Positions 1-7,796 of a stretch of DNA of 34,503 bases are shown here, one piece after another. The stretch comes from Nocardioides sp. Its GTDB lineage: Bacteria; Actinomycetota; Actinomycetes; Propionibacteriales; Nocardioidaceae. The position numbers were made by a program, and so were the translations under genes. The stretch covers positions 1 to 34,503 of the forward strand of contig JAOPXM010000233.1 in assembly GCA_025965125.1 (NCBI GenBank), in the 5' to 3' direction. The notes beneath the pieces are model-generated. The model had not been told where the DNA came from. It saw nothing but the letters and a program-made list of their open reading frames with translations, and did no database searches. The stretch's first letter is position 1. Each line of letters opens with the position of its first letter.

Positions 1-688
1 TGGTGACGTCCTCACCGGTGACCGTCTTGATGACGTCCGGACCGGTGATGAACATGTTGGAGGTGCCGTCGACCATGATCGTGAAGTCGGTGACCGCGGG
101 GGAGTAGACGTGACCGCCGGCGCAGGAGCCCATGATCAGGCTGATCTGCGGGATCACGCCGCTCGCGTGGACGTTGCGCTTGAAGATCTCGCCGTAGAGG
201 CCGAGGGAGACGACCCCCTCCTGGATCCGGGCGCCTGCCCCCTCGTTGATGCCGATGATCGGGCAGCCGGTCTTGATGGCGAGGTCCATCACCTTGGTGA
301 TCTTCTCGCCGTACACCTCGCCCAGCGAGCCACCGAAGACCGTGAAGTCCTGGGAGAAGACGCAGACCTGACGCCCGTCGATCGTGCCGTAGCCGGTGAT
401 GACACCGTCGCCGTACGGTCGTCTCTTCTCCAGCCCGAACGCCGTGGAGCGGTGCCGGGCGAGCTCGTCGAGCTCCACGAACGAGCCCTCGTCGAAGAGC
501 AGCTCGATCCGCTCGCGGGCGGTCTTGCGGCCCTTGGCGTGCTGCTTCTCGATCGCTTTCGCCGAGCCTGCGTGCACGGCTTCGTCGAGTCGGCGGTCGA
601 GGTCTGCCAGCTTGCCGGACGTGGTGTGGATGTCTGGAGCATCCGGGCCCTTCGGGACGTCGGTGCCTTCTCCCGGGTGCGCGCTCAC
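1..688 (-). CDS. accD5: Acyl-CoA (propionyl-CoA type) carboxylase beta chain, N-terminal part
   Basis: Carboxyltransferase subunit that moves the carboxyl group from biotin to an acyl-CoA, probably propionyl-CoA. The visible 229 residues include the family stretches [56 protein letters not shown] and [12 protein letters not shown], which closely match mycobacterial AccD5/PccB. The rest (roughly 290 residues in this family) lies beyond the left edge. The GTG start at 688 is preceded by a GGGAG ribosome-binding site about 12 nt upstream. It is divergent from the biotin ligase gene, whose product would biotinylate the partner alpha chain; that pairing is conserved in Actinobacteria. A TACATT hexamer on this strand at 737-732 is a plausible -10. 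Family is certain; substrate choice is inferred from similarity. Confidence 0.93.
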   Translation of the reverse strand, partial: MSAHPGEGTDVPKGPDAPDIHTTSGKLADLDRRLDEAVHAGSAKAIEKQHAKGRKTARERIELLFDEGSFVELDELARHRSTAFGLEKRRPYGDGVITGYGTIDGRQVCVFSQDFTVFGGSLGEVYGEKITKVMDLAIKTGCPIIGINEGAGARIQEGVVSLGLYGEIFKRNVHASGVIPQISLIMGSCAGGHVYSPAVTDFTIMVDGTSNMFITGPDVIKTVTGEDVT

Positions 689-725
689 TGCTCGTTGTCT
701 CCCTTGCTGGCTTCCTGCGTGGCCG

Positions 726-751
726 TGAGTCAATGTAGTGCCCGTGACTCA
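726..751. promoter_or_regulatory. Inverted repeat TGAGTCA-N12-TGACTCA between accD5 and birA
   Basis: Perfect 7-bp arms at 726-732 and 745-751 lie in the 49-bp divergent gap and run over the birA start. A CAATGT hexamer (731-736) 7 nt before GTG 744 could be the birA -10. The position suits an operator acting on both genes; the binding protein is unknown. Confidence 0.35.
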
Positions 752-1562
752 GGACTCCGGCAAGCGCCCACCCCTCGACAGGACGCGACTCACATCGCCG
801 GATGCCGATCTCCCCCCGGACCTCGTGGTGGAGGTCGTCGAGGAGGCTCCCTCCACCAACGCGCTCGTTGCCGAGCGGGCCCGGGCGGGCGCCGCTGAGG
901 GTCTCGTGGTCGTCGCGGAGCACCAGACCGCGGGTCGCGGGCGCCTGGACCGGTCCTGGGAGACCCCGGCCCGGTCGGCGCTCACGCAGTCGTTGCTGCT
1001 GCGTCCGACCATCCAGCCTGCGGACTGGCCCTGGCTGCCACTGCTGTCCGGGTACGCCGTGGCCAAGGCGCTGCGCGCGGAGGGCATCGCCGCCGACGTG
1101 AAGTGGCCCAACGACGTGCTGGTGCGAGGACGCAAGGTGGCGGGGATCCTTGTCGAACGGGTCGAGACCCCGGACGGTCCCGCGGCCGTCGTCGGCATCG
1201 GCCTCAACGTCAGCCAGACCGACGCCGAGCTGCCGGTCCAGACCGCCACGTCCCTGGCCATCGAGACCGGTACGGCGCCGGACCGGACGCACCTGCTGCT
1301 CACGATGCTGTCGACGCTCTACGAGGCGTACGCCGCCTGGAGCGCCGGCGGCGAGGCGGGCACCGCCCGCCTCCGGGCGTCGTACGCCGCCGCGTGCGCC
1401 ACGGTGGGCGAGGACGTCCGGGTGGACCTGCCGTCGGGCGAGGTTCTGACCGGCCGAGCCACGGGGATCGACGCCGAGGGGCGCCTCGAGGTCGAGGGCC
1501 CGTCGGGGCGCACGGTGGTGGGAGCCGGCGACGTCATCCACGTCAGAGCACTCGACCGATGA
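738..1562 (+). CDS. birA: Biotin--[acetyl-CoA-carboxylase] ligase
   Basis: Makes biotinyl-AMP from biotin and ATP and attaches biotin to carboxylase carrier lysines. The 274-residue protein has the ligase motifs in order: [10 protein letters not shown] at about 65-74 (adenylate loop), KWPNDV at 122-127, KVAGILVE at 133-140 and GIGLNV at 153-158, followed by the small C-terminal beta domain. There is no N-terminal helix-turn-helix, so it is a group I ligase and not a repressor. Two GTG starts are possible, 738 and 744; the CAATGT hexamer at 731-736 favours 744 as a leaderless start. It is divergent from the carboxylase gene whose partner subunit it presumably modifies. Confidence 0.93.
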   Translation: MPVTQDSGKRPPLDRTRLTSPDADLPPDLVVEVVEEAPSTNALVAERARAGAAEGLVVVAEHQTAGRGRLDRSWETPARSALTQSLLLRPTIQPADWPWLPLLSGYAVAKALRAEGIAADVKWPNDVLVRGRKVAGILVERVETPDGPAAVVGIGLNVSQTDAELPVQTATSLAIETGTAPDRTHLLLTMLSTLYEAYAAWSAGGEAGTARLRASYAAACATVGEDVRVDLPSGEVLTGRATGIDAEGRLEVEGPSGRTVVGAGDVIHVRALDR

Positions 1563-1585
1563 CCGATCGGTGACATGATTCGTCC

Positions 1586-2092
1586 GTGGCCATCTCCGAG
1601 AAGCTGCTCAACGAGGGCGAGCACGTCGTCATCAGCACCCGCACCCACCCGAAGGCGCTCCTGCTGCCCCTCCTCGCGCTGATCGTGTTCCTTGCGATCG
1701 CGGTCTTCGTCGACCGTGCCGTGGACAACAAGGTCGTCGGGCTCGTCGTGTGGGTCATCGCCGCGCTGGGCATCGTGTGGTACTTCCTGCGACCGTTGCT
1801 GATCTGGCTGACCGCGTCGTACACGATCACGAACCGGCGCCTGATCACCCGCACCGGCGTGATCACCCGCAAGGGGCACGACATCCCGCTGACCCGGGTC
1901 AGCGACGTGGCCTACGAGCTCGGGCTGATCGACCGGATGCTCGGCTGCGGGACGCTGATCATCAGCGACGCGAGCACCAACGGTCAGGTGGCCCTGCCCG
2001 ACATCCCCCGTGTGGAGGAGACCCAGCGCCGTCTCAACGAGCTGCTGCACGCGCTCCACGACGGCACGCCGCGTTCCGATGAAGGAGCCTGA
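1586..2092 (+). CDS. PH-domain (bPH2-like) membrane protein
   Basis: A 168-residue membrane protein with two hydrophobic helices at about 24-42 and 50-68, followed by a bacterial PH-like domain (YTITNRRLITRTGVITR, then IPLTRVSDV and GCGTLIISDAS). It resembles the PH-domain protein encoded next to birA in Mycobacterium tuberculosis (Rv3278c), and the gene position is the same. Its function is unknown. The GTG start at 1586 follows a CATGAT hexamer (1574-1579) by 6 nt, so the mRNA may be leaderless. Its end overlaps the start of the adenylate cyclase gene by 14 bp, suggesting translational coupling. Confidence 0.82.
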   Translation: MAISEKLLNEGEHVVISTRTHPKALLLPLLALIVFLAIAVFVDRAVDNKVVGLVVWVIAALGIVWYFLRPLLIWLTASYTITNRRLITRTGVITRKGHDIPLTRVSDVAYELGLIDRMLGCGTLIISDASTNGQVALPDIPRVEETQRRLNELLHALHDGTPRSDEGA

Positions 2093-3077
2093 GACCCCGC
2101 CAGAGGACCCCGAGGACGAGCCGCAGCTCGAGCGGGCCATCCTCGGAGAAGCCCCCGAGTTCAACGCGCTGGAGGTCGCGTCCGAGACCGGCGTGACCAT
2201 CGACCAGGCCCGCCGGCTGTGGCGGGCCCTCGGCTTTCCCGAGACCGGCAACGCCACCGCGTTCACGAAAGCCGACGTCGATGCGGTGTCGACGCTGGTG
2301 GGCGCGGTCGACCACGGGCTCTTCGACTTCGACCTGGCGGTCACGCTGACCCGCGCCGTCGGTCAGACGATGGCCAGGCTTGCCGACTGGGAGGTCACGG
2401 CGTTGGTGCACCGGGTCGAGGAGCTCGAGAAGGGGGAGCAGGCCACCGGGACCCTCATGGGCTCTGCCAAGCGCCTGGTCGACGAGTTCAGCAAGCCCTT
2501 CGAGGAGCTCCTCATCTATGCCTGGCGTCGACACCTGGCCGCCGCCGTCGCCAGGTTCGAGGCGCTCGGCGCCAACGAGGAAGACCTGCACACCACCCAG
2601 CTGACGGTCGGGTTCGCCGACATCGTCAGCTTCACGGCCCTGTCCAACCAGCTCGCCGAGGAACGCATCGGCGACCTCGTCGAGCTGTTCGAGTCCCGGT
2701 GCCACGACGTGGTCGCGGCTCAGCGTGGCCGGGTGATCAAGAGCATCGGCGACTCGGTGCTGTTCGTGAACGACGACCCGATCCAGGCCTACGACACGGC
2801 CGAGGGCATCATCAACGTGATCGGTCGCGACCCTCGGATGCCGGACGTCCGGGTGGGGTTGGCCAGCGGGTCCGTCGTGATGCGGCTCGGCGACGTCTTC
2901 GGACCCCCCGTGAACATGGCCGCGCGCCTCACCGCCGTCGCGCGCCGCAACCGGGTGATCATCGACGCCGCCACCGCTGCGCGCCTTCCCGAGGACCAGT
3001 TCGAGACCCGACGACTGCCGGCCCGGCCGGTCCGCGGCTTCGGTCTCGTGGAGCCGGTTGCGGTGCGCCGTCACTGA
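2079..3077 (+). CDS. Class III adenylate cyclase with N-terminal regulatory domain
   Basis: Predicted to convert ATP to cAMP. The 332-residue soluble protein has an N-terminal alpha-helical part (about 30-165, with LEVASETGVTIDQARRLWRA and the DHGLFDFDLAVTLTRAVGQT stretch) like the autoinhibitory regulatory domain of pH-sensing mycobacterial cyclase Rv1264, then the catalytic domain from about 174. All six canonical catalytic residues appear present: metal-binding D181 (FADIVSF) and D225 (IGDSVLF), adenine-selecting K221 and D272, transition-state N279 and R283 (VNMAARL). The homodimer should therefore be active. ATG 2079 lies inside the upstream PH-protein gene. Rv1264-like pH control is inference from domain layout. 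Confidence 0.9.
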   Translation: MKEPETPPEDPEDEPQLERAILGEAPEFNALEVASETGVTIDQARRLWRALGFPETGNATAFTKADVDAVSTLVGAVDHGLFDFDLAVTLTRAVGQTMARLADWEVTALVHRVEELEKGEQATGTLMGSAKRLVDEFSKPFEELLIYAWRRHLAAAVARFEALGANEEDLHTTQLTVGFADIVSFTALSNQLAEERIGDLVELFESRCHDVVAAQRGRVIKSIGDSVLFVNDDPIQAYDTAEGIINVIGRDPRMPDVRVGLASGSVVMRLGDVFGPPVNMAARLTAVARRNRVIIDAATAARLPEDQFETRRLPARPVRGFGLVEPVAVRRH

Positions 3078-3171
3078 GAGGACTCCTCACCTGGCGGCTT
3101 TCCGGAGGATTTGGCAGGAAGTGGCCACTGTCCAATCTTGGCATTTTCCCCTCGATGGCTGCTGTCGTCCC

Positions 3172-3183
3172 TACCTTGGATAG
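3172..3183 (+). promoter_or_regulatory. Leaderless-type -10 (TACCTT) for the winged-helix gene
   Basis: TACCTT at 3172-3177 lies 6 nt before the GTG at 3184, the spacing expected if transcription begins at the start codon. No good -35 is visible. Confidence 0.4.
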
Positions 3184-3510
3184 GTGTTCGAGGTGCAGGA
3201 CGTCCGTCTTGACCCGGAGACCCGTCGGGCCTGGCGCGGTGGCGACGAGGTCGTCCTGTCGCGCAAGGAGTTCGACCTCGTCCGGGCCCTGATCTCCCGA
3301 CCGGGCGAGATCGTCACGCGGGACGAGCTGATGCGGGACGTCTGGCACACGACCTTCTGGACCTCCTCCAAGACGATCGACGTGCACCTCGGCTGGGTAC
3401 GGCGCAAGCTCGGCGACGACAGCCGGCGCCCCCGGCTGATCACCACCATCCGCGGCAAGGGCCTGCGGTTCGAGAAGACCGACCCCGCCCCGCCGCTCAC
3501 CACCGCCTGA
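3184..3510 (+). CDS. Stand-alone OmpR/PhoB-type winged-helix DNA-binding protein
   Basis: A 108-residue protein made up almost wholly of a Trans_reg_C winged helix: EVVLSRKEFDLVRALISRPG (first helices), VTRDELMRDVWH, SKTIDVHLGWVRRKLGDD (recognition helix) and the wing GKGLRF. There is no receiver domain, so it is not a standard two-component output protein; activity may be set by its amount or by a partner. The GTG start at 3184 directly follows a leaderless-type -10. It lies between an adenylate cyclase and purK, so cAMP-linked or purine-linked control are both possible but unsupported. Confidence 0.82.
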   Translation: MFEVQDVRLDPETRRAWRGGDEVVLSRKEFDLVRALISRPGEIVTRDELMRDVWHTTFWTSSKTIDVHLGWVRRKLGDDSRRPRLITTIRGKGLRFEKTDPAPPLTTA

Positions 3511-3521
3511 CTGGTGGCCAC

Positions 3522-3534
3522 TAGTCTTTTCCGC
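3522..3534 (+). promoter_or_regulatory. Leaderless-type -10 (TAGTCT) for purK
   Basis: TAGTCT at 3522-3527 is followed by 7 nt and then GTG 3535. This favours 3535 over the upstream in-frame GTG at 3514. Confidence 0.45.
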
Positions 3535-4695
3535 GTGCCCGAACCCGCCCCGATCCTTGCCGTCATCGGCGGAGGACAGCTGGCCCGCATGATGGCGCAG
3601 CCGGCGATCGCGCTCGGTCTCCCGCTCCGCCTGCTGGCCGAGGCCGAGGGCGGGTCAGCGGCTCAGGTGATCCCCGACCACGTCGTGGGTGACTACCGCG
3701 ACCTCGAGACGCTCCGCAAGGTCACCGCCGGCTGCCCGGTCGTGACGTTCGACCACGAGCATGTCCCCACCGAGCACCTGCACTCGCTCGCGCGGGACGG
3801 AGTCGCCGTACGGCCCGGGCCCGAGGCGCTCGTGCACGCCCAGGACAAGGCCGTGATGCGGGCCCGGTTGGCCGAGCTCGACGTGCCCTGCCCCCGCAAC
3901 GCCGTCGTCGCGTCCGTCGGCGACGTCGAGACGTTCGGTTTCCCCTGCGTCCTGAAGACCACGCGCGGTGGGTACGACGGCAAGGGTGTCTGGTTCGTCC
4001 GGACCACCGAGGACTGCGCGGTGCCGTTCCGGGTGGCGGAGCAGAACGGGGTCGATCTCCTGGCCGAGGAGCTCGTGGACTTCCGCCGGGAGCTGTCGGC
4101 CCTGGTCGTCCGATCGCCCAGCGGCCAGGCCGCGGCGTACCCGGTCGTGAGCTCGACGCAGCGAGACGGCATCTGCCGCGAGGTCGTGGCTCCGGCGCCG
4201 GACCTCGACCCCGCCCTGGCCGGGCGGGCGCAGGAGATCGCGCTCCGGATCGCCGGAGCGCTCGACGTCACGGGGATCCTCGCGGTCGAGCTCTTCGAGA
4301 CGCGGGACGCACGCGTGCTGGTCAACGAGCTCGCGATGCGGCCCCACAACACCGGCCACTGGACCCAGGACGGGGCGGTGACCTCCCAGTTCGAGAACCA
4401 CCTGCGCGCGGTCATGGACCTGCCACTCGGCTCACCGGCGCCGAGGGCGCGCTGGACGGTGATGGTCAACATCCTGGGTGGGGACCGACCCGAGATCGGC
4501 CGGCTGTACGACGGCTACCCGCACGCGCTGGCGCGCGACCCTGACCTGCGCGTCCACCTGTACGGCAAGGAGCCGCGACCGGGCCGCAAGGTCGGCCACG
4601 TCAACGCCTACGGCGACGACCTCGACGACTGCCTGGAGCGGGCGCGGCATGCTGCTGCCTGGTTCAGTGGCGAGCTCGGCAACGAAAGTGAGTGA
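3535..4695 (+). CDS. purK: 5-(carboxyamino)imidazole ribonucleotide synthase
   Basis: ATP-grasp enzyme that carboxylates aminoimidazole ribonucleotide with ATP and bicarbonate in de novo purine synthesis. The N-terminus has the family motif GGGQLARM, followed by the ATP-grasp region with [14 protein letters not shown] and the metal-binding [13 protein letters not shown] segment. From GTG 3535 it has 386 residues, normal for PurK; an upstream GTG at 3514 would add 7. It is immediately followed by purE with 1 bp between them, so the N5-CAIR product can go straight to the mutase. Confidence 0.95.
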   Translation: MPEPAPILAVIGGGQLARMMAQPAIALGLPLRLLAEAEGGSAAQVIPDHVVGDYRDLETLRKVTAGCPVVTFDHEHVPTEHLHSLARDGVAVRPGPEALVHAQDKAVMRARLAELDVPCPRNAVVASVGDVETFGFPCVLKTTRGGYDGKGVWFVRTTEDCAVPFRVAEQNGVDLLAEELVDFRRELSALVVRSPSGQAAAYPVVSSTQRDGICREVVAPAPDLDPALAGRAQEIALRIAGALDVTGILAVELFETRDARVLVNELAMRPHNTGHWTQDGAVTSQFENHLRAVMDLPLGSPAPRARWTVMVNILGGDRPEIGRLYDGYPHALARDPDLRVHLYGKEPRPGRKVGHVNAYGDDLDDCLERARHAAAWFSGELGNESE

Positions 4696-4696
4696 C

Positions 4697-5224
4697 ATGA
4701 CAGAGCAGGCACGCGTCGGCATCGTGATGGGCTCCGACTCCGACTGGCCGGTGATGAAGGCGGCAGGCGAGGCGTTGACCGAGTTCGGCATCTTGTTCGA
4801 GGCCGACGTCGTCTCGGCGCACCGGATGCCCGAGGAGATGCTCGCCTACGGCAAGGAGGCGGCGGGGCGCGGACTGTCCGTCATCATCGCCGGTGCCGGG
4901 GGCGCGGCCCACCTGCCGGGCATGCTGGCCGCGGTCACGCCGCTACCCGTGATCGGCGTACCGGTCGCCCTGAAGCACCTCGACGGGATGGACTCCCTGC
5001 TCTCGATCGTGCAGATGCCGGCTGGTGTCCCGGTCGCGACGGTGGCGATCGGCAGCGCCCGCAATGCCGGCCTGCTCGCGGTCCGGATCCTCGCCACCGG
5101 GGACCCCGGCCTGCTGAAGCAGATGCTGGAGTTCCAGGCGGACCTGAGGACCACGGCCCAGGACAAGGGCGCCACGGTGCGTCAGGAGGCTTCCGGCGCC
5201 GCTCGTCGGGTCGGGTTCTCATGA
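4697..5224 (+). CDS. purE: 5-(carboxyamino)imidazole ribonucleotide mutase
   Basis: Class I PurE, moving the carboxyl group of N5-CAIR to give CAIR. The motif SDSDWP at 13-18, the catalytic His in SAHRMP (about H42) and [13 protein letters not shown] are present. It has 175 residues, about 10-15 more than the compact forms, from a C-terminal tail of low conservation. ATG 4697 lies one base after the purK stop. The last four bases (ATGA) are shared with the start of the sulfotransferase gene, so all three genes probably form one operon. Confidence 0.95.
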   Translation: MTEQARVGIVMGSDSDWPVMKAAGEALTEFGILFEADVVSAHRMPEEMLAYGKEAAGRGLSVIIAGAGGAAHLPGMLAAVTPLPVIGVPVALKHLDGMDSLLSIVQMPAGVPVATVAIGSARNAGLLAVRILATGDPGLLKQMLEFQADLRTTAQDKGATVRQEASGAARRVGFS

Positions 5225-5844
5225 TCATCTCGGACTGCCACCGGTTCCTCTTCGTGCACGTGCAGAAGACCGGTGGCTCCTCGATCGACCGGGCGGTCAG
5301 CGCCGCCGTCCCCGACGTACGCCGGATCGGGGCACTGGACCGGCACGCCACGTTGGGCCAGATCCTCAACCACGAGCCGGAGCTCCGGTCGTTCTGGACC
5401 GTCGGGTTCGTCCGGAACCCCTGGGAGCGGATGCTCTCGTGGCACCGGATGGTGGAGCGGTTCGTCGCGGGTGCCGAGGCCGGTGGCCCCAACCACACCC
5501 GGCAGCTCAAGCGGAACCCCTTCCTGGCCGAGGTCGCCCGGGAGTTCCCCGACTTCGAGTCCTTCGTCATGCGCGCCACGGACCGCTTCACGCGGCTTCG
5601 CACCCCGCAGGTGGCCTACCTGACGAGTCGTGTCCGTCGAGCCGACTTCATCGGACGCCAGGAGTCCCTCGACATCGACCTGCGCGCGGTCTTCGCGCGG
5701 CTGGACCTGCCTGCTCCGGAGGTCCCGCAGCTCAACGTCGACCGACAGCGGCCCGACTACCACGACGTCTACACGCCGGCGATGCAGCGTCGGGTGGCCG
5801 AGCTCTTCGAGCGCGACCTGAACGCCTTCGGCTACGAGTTCTGA
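5221..5844 (+). CDS. Sulfotransferase family 2-like protein
   Basis: Predicted PAPS-dependent sulfotransferase of 207 residues. The 5'-phosphosulfate loop is [10 protein letters not shown] (12-21) and the 3'-phosphate site is [11 protein letters not shown] (63-73, with R65 and S73), as in the Sulfotransfer_2 / heparan-sulfotransferase-like group. It starts at ATG 5221, overlapping the purE stop by 4 bp, so it is coupled to purine genes. The acceptor is unknown; a surface glycan is possible given the sulfotransferases further right, but this one belongs to a different subfamily. Its 3' end overlaps the convergent arfB gene by 13 bp. Confidence 0.8.
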   Translation: MIISDCHRFLFVHVQKTGGSSIDRAVSAAVPDVRRIGALDRHATLGQILNHEPELRSFWTVGFVRNPWERMLSWHRMVERFVAGAEAGGPNHTRQLKRNPFLAEVAREFPDFESFVMRATDRFTRLRTPQVAYLTSRVRRADFIGRQESLDIDLRAVFARLDLPAPEVPQLNVDRQRPDYHDVYTPAMQRRVAELFERDLNAFGYEF

Positions 5845-6293
5845 TCGCGGACGCGCCCGCGCAACGACTTCGTCTCGCCGCGCTGGCGCTTCTCGTCGAG
5901 TCGTCTCCGCTGTGACCCGCGGGTCGGCCGGGTCGCCCGGCGCGAGGGGGGCGGCGGCGCGAGCGCCGTGCGCATGGTCTCGACCAGACGCTCGCGGGCG
6001 GCCACCCGGTTGCGGTGCTGTGAGCGGTGCTCGGAGGCCACGACCACGATCGCGCCGTTCACCAGGCCGCCGCCCAGGTGCGCCAGTGCCCGTTCGCGCT
6101 GCGCCGCGGTGAGCGCCTCCGACGCCTCGACGTCGAACACCAGCTCCACCCTGGTGTCGCTCGTGTTGACCGACTGCCCGCCGGGGCCGGGCGAGCGCGA
6201 GAACCGCTCCACGAGCTCGGCCGCCGGGATCACCAGTCCGGCCGGCAGGCCCGGGCCGGGTGGCACCTCCAGGTCGGAGCCTGGCCGGCTCAC
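5832..6293 (-). CDS. arfB: ArfB/YaeJ-type peptidyl-tRNA hydrolase (ribosome rescue factor)
   Basis: Release-factor-like protein that frees ribosomes stalled on mRNAs lacking a stop codon. The RF-1 domain carries the catalytic GGQ in SPGPGGQSVNTSDTRVEL (GGQ at about 38-40). The C-terminus is a basic, Arg-rich tail (SRRATRPTRG, QRRRLDEKRQRG) of the type that enters the empty mRNA channel. It has 153 residues from GTG 6293, which lies 2 nt after the stop of the upstream CoA-binding gene; a GTG at 6317 would overlap that gene by 22 nt. The two genes form a short operon. Confidence 0.9.
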   Translation of the reverse strand: MSRPGSDLEVPPGPGLPAGLVIPAAELVERFSRSPGPGGQSVNTSDTRVELVFDVEASEALTAAQRERALAHLGGGLVNGAIVVVASEHRSQHRNRVAARERLVETMRTALAPPPPSRRATRPTRGSQRRRLDEKRQRGETKSLRGRVRDQNS

Positions 6294-6295
6294 CT

Positions 6296-6745
6296 TCAGC
6301 CGCCCCGTTGGCGCCACTCGATGGCCGGGCAGGTGTCCATCACCATCGGCACTCCGGCCTGGGTCGTGCGGCGGAAGGCTTCTTCGTCGATCACGCCGAG
6401 CTGGAACCAGACGCCCTTGGCGCCGATGCTGACCGCCTGGTCCGCGAACTCGCCCGCGAACTCCGAGCGGCGGAAGACGTCGACCACGTCCAGCGGGAAC
6501 GGCACCTCGGCAAGAGAGGCATAGCCCCGCTCCCCGAGCACGACGAGCTCCGAGCCCGCGGCGGAGGGATGGATCGGAACGATGCGTTTGCCGTGCTCCT
6601 GCAGGACCGCTGCGATCCGGTAGGCGGTGCGGCTCGGGTCACCGGAGAGACCCACCACCGCCCAGGTGCGGCAGTCGTCGAGCATGAAGCGGACCGCCTC
6701 GGGCTCCTGCCAGCCGACGGCCGTGTCGCTGCTGGTGTCGGTCAT
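6296..6745 (-). CDS. CoA-binding (YccU-like) protein
   Basis: A small single-domain Rossmann protein of 149 residues from the CoA_binding_2 family. The N-terminal nucleotide-binding turn is WAVVGLSGDPSRTAYRIA, then RIVPIHPS and the C-terminal GVPMVMDTCPAIEW typical of YccU. Its cellular role is unknown. ATG 6745 is favoured over GTG 6754 because a TACCGT hexamer (6758-6753 on this strand) sits 7 nt ahead. It is first in a two-gene operon with arfB. Confidence 0.85.
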   Translation of the reverse strand: MTDTSSDTAVGWQEPEAVRFMLDDCRTWAVVGLSGDPSRTAYRIAAVLQEHGKRIVPIHPSAAGSELVVLGERGYASLAEVPFPLDVVDVFRRSEFAGEFADQAVSIGAKGVWFQLGVIDEEAFRRTTQAGVPMVMDTCPAIEWRQRGG

Positions 6746-6752
6746 GGCTGCC

Positions 6753-6758
6753 ACGGTA
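6753..6758 (-). promoter_or_regulatory. Leaderless-type -10 (TACCGT) for the CoA-binding gene
   Basis: TACCGT on the minus strand, 7 nt before ATG 6745; no Shine-Dalgarno sequence is present between them. Confidence 0.45.
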
Positions 6759-6793
6759 ACCGGCGTTCGGCTGCGGACGTGACGCCCGTCTCG

Positions 6794-6799
6794 TTAGCC
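6794..6799 (+). promoter_or_regulatory. Possible -10 (TAGCCT) for the secreted protein gene
   Basis: TAGCCT precedes a perfect hairpin and a strong ribosome-binding site (GGGAGGGGG, 6841-6849). A start near 6806 would put the hairpin at the very 5' end of the mRNA. Confidence 0.35.
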
Positions 6800-6803
6800 T
6801 GAC

Positions 6804-6831
6804 GCGGCCGCTGCAGGGAGGCAGCGGCCGC
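6804..6831 (+). repeat. Perfect 11-bp hairpin in the leader of the secreted protein gene
   Basis: GCGGCCGCTGC (6804-6814), loop AGGGAG, GCAGCGGCCGC (6821-6831). All 11 pairs match and are nearly all G-C. No T-run follows, so it is more likely an mRNA 5'-end stabiliser or translation-control structure than a terminator. Confidence 0.6.
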
Positions 6832-6856
6832 ATTGCTTCTGGGAGGGGGCATCGAC

Positions 6857-7765
6857 ATGTCTATTTCACAAGTTCATTCACGCCTTGCTGTGGCCGGCGC
6901 GGCGACCGCGCTGGTCGCCGGGGTCATGGTCGCCGGCACGGCCGGCTCGGCCGACGCCAGCGGCACCACCCCCAAGCTGGGACTGGGCGGCGGCACGACG
7001 TTCAGCTGTGCCGTCCCGTTGCTCGGGTCCATCGATCTGCCGCTCGTGGCGGGCATCCCGTCGCTGCCCGCCTCGCTGCCCACGGAGCTGCCGCTCGCCG
7101 GCCTGCCGGTGGACGTGACCTCGCTGGTGCCCGGCTCGCTGCTCGGTCCGCTGTCCCTGCTTGGCCTCGGCGACCTCGGGGGGAGCATCAACACCTTCTC
7201 GATGCTCCTCGGCGGTCTGCCGCTCTCCGTCGACGACCTCTCGGCGCTCCCGGTCACGATCCCGGGTCTCGGAGCCCTACCGCTCGCGGCGACCGGTGTC
7301 ATGGCGCCCGGAACCGCGAAGCTCGGCGCTCCGGGTGTCTACGACCTGGCCCTGCCGGCGTCGTTCAACTTCCTGCCGTTGAGCTCGCTCCCGCTTCCGA
7401 TCGCGCTGCCCGAGCTGGGTCTGCCGTGCAGCATCAAGGACCCGTCGACCGCCGTCGTCGGCCAGGTCACCGTGCGCAAGCAGACCTCGTCGCTCACGAC
7501 CCTGGCCGCCAGCAGGACGATCACGAAGGGCGCCGCCGCAAAGGTCGCCACGAAGGTCACCCGCGAGCTCGGTGGCAAGGGTGCCGGAGACGTCCGGGTC
7601 TACGACAACGGCAAGCGGATCTCGAGCAAGAGCCTCAACAACGGCAACGCCAGGTTTGCCCTGCGCCACCTCAACGTCGGCAAGCACACCCTGACCTTCA
7701 AGTACGTCGGCAACGCCAAGACCGCGGGTGCCACCAAGAACGTCACGATCAGGGTCGTCCGGTAG
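6857..7765 (+). CDS. Secreted protein with Ig-like C-terminal domain
   Basis: A 302-residue exported protein. A signal peptide covers about 1-34 (hydrophobic AVAGAATALVAGVMVAG, likely cleavage after SADA). The middle region is very rich in Leu, Pro and Gly (for example LPTELPLAGLPVDVTSLVPG) and is bracketed by two cysteines (FSCAVP and LPCSIKD) that could form a disulfide; it faintly resembles actinobacterial DUF6801-type proteins. From about 205 an Ig-like domain follows (GDVRVYDNGKRI, LNVGKHTLTFKYVGN, VTIRVVR). The function is unknown, probably surface-associated. ATG 6857 has a GGGAGGGGG ribosome-binding site 7 nt upstream. Confidence 0.75.
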   Translation: MSISQVHSRLAVAGAATALVAGVMVAGTAGSADASGTTPKLGLGGGTTFSCAVPLLGSIDLPLVAGIPSLPASLPTELPLAGLPVDVTSLVPGSLLGPLSLLGLGDLGGSINTFSMLLGGLPLSVDDLSALPVTIPGLGALPLAATGVMAPGTAKLGAPGVYDLALPASFNFLPLSSLPLPIALPELGLPCSIKDPSTAVVGQVTVRKQTSSLTTLAASRTITKGAAAKVATKVTRELGGKGAGDVRVYDNGKRISSKSLNNGNARFALRHLNVGKHTLTFKYVGNAKTAGATKNVTIRVVR

Positions 7766-7783
7766 CTCCTACCCGGCGGTCGA

Positions 7784-7789
7784 TACCGT
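7784..7789 (+). promoter_or_regulatory. Leaderless-type -10 (TACCGT) for the dienelactone hydrolase gene
   Basis: TACCGT lies 7 nt before ATG 7797 and no ribosome-binding site is present, identical in hexamer and spacing to the CoA-binding gene promoter. Confidence 0.45.
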
Positions 7790-7796
7790 CCTTGGT

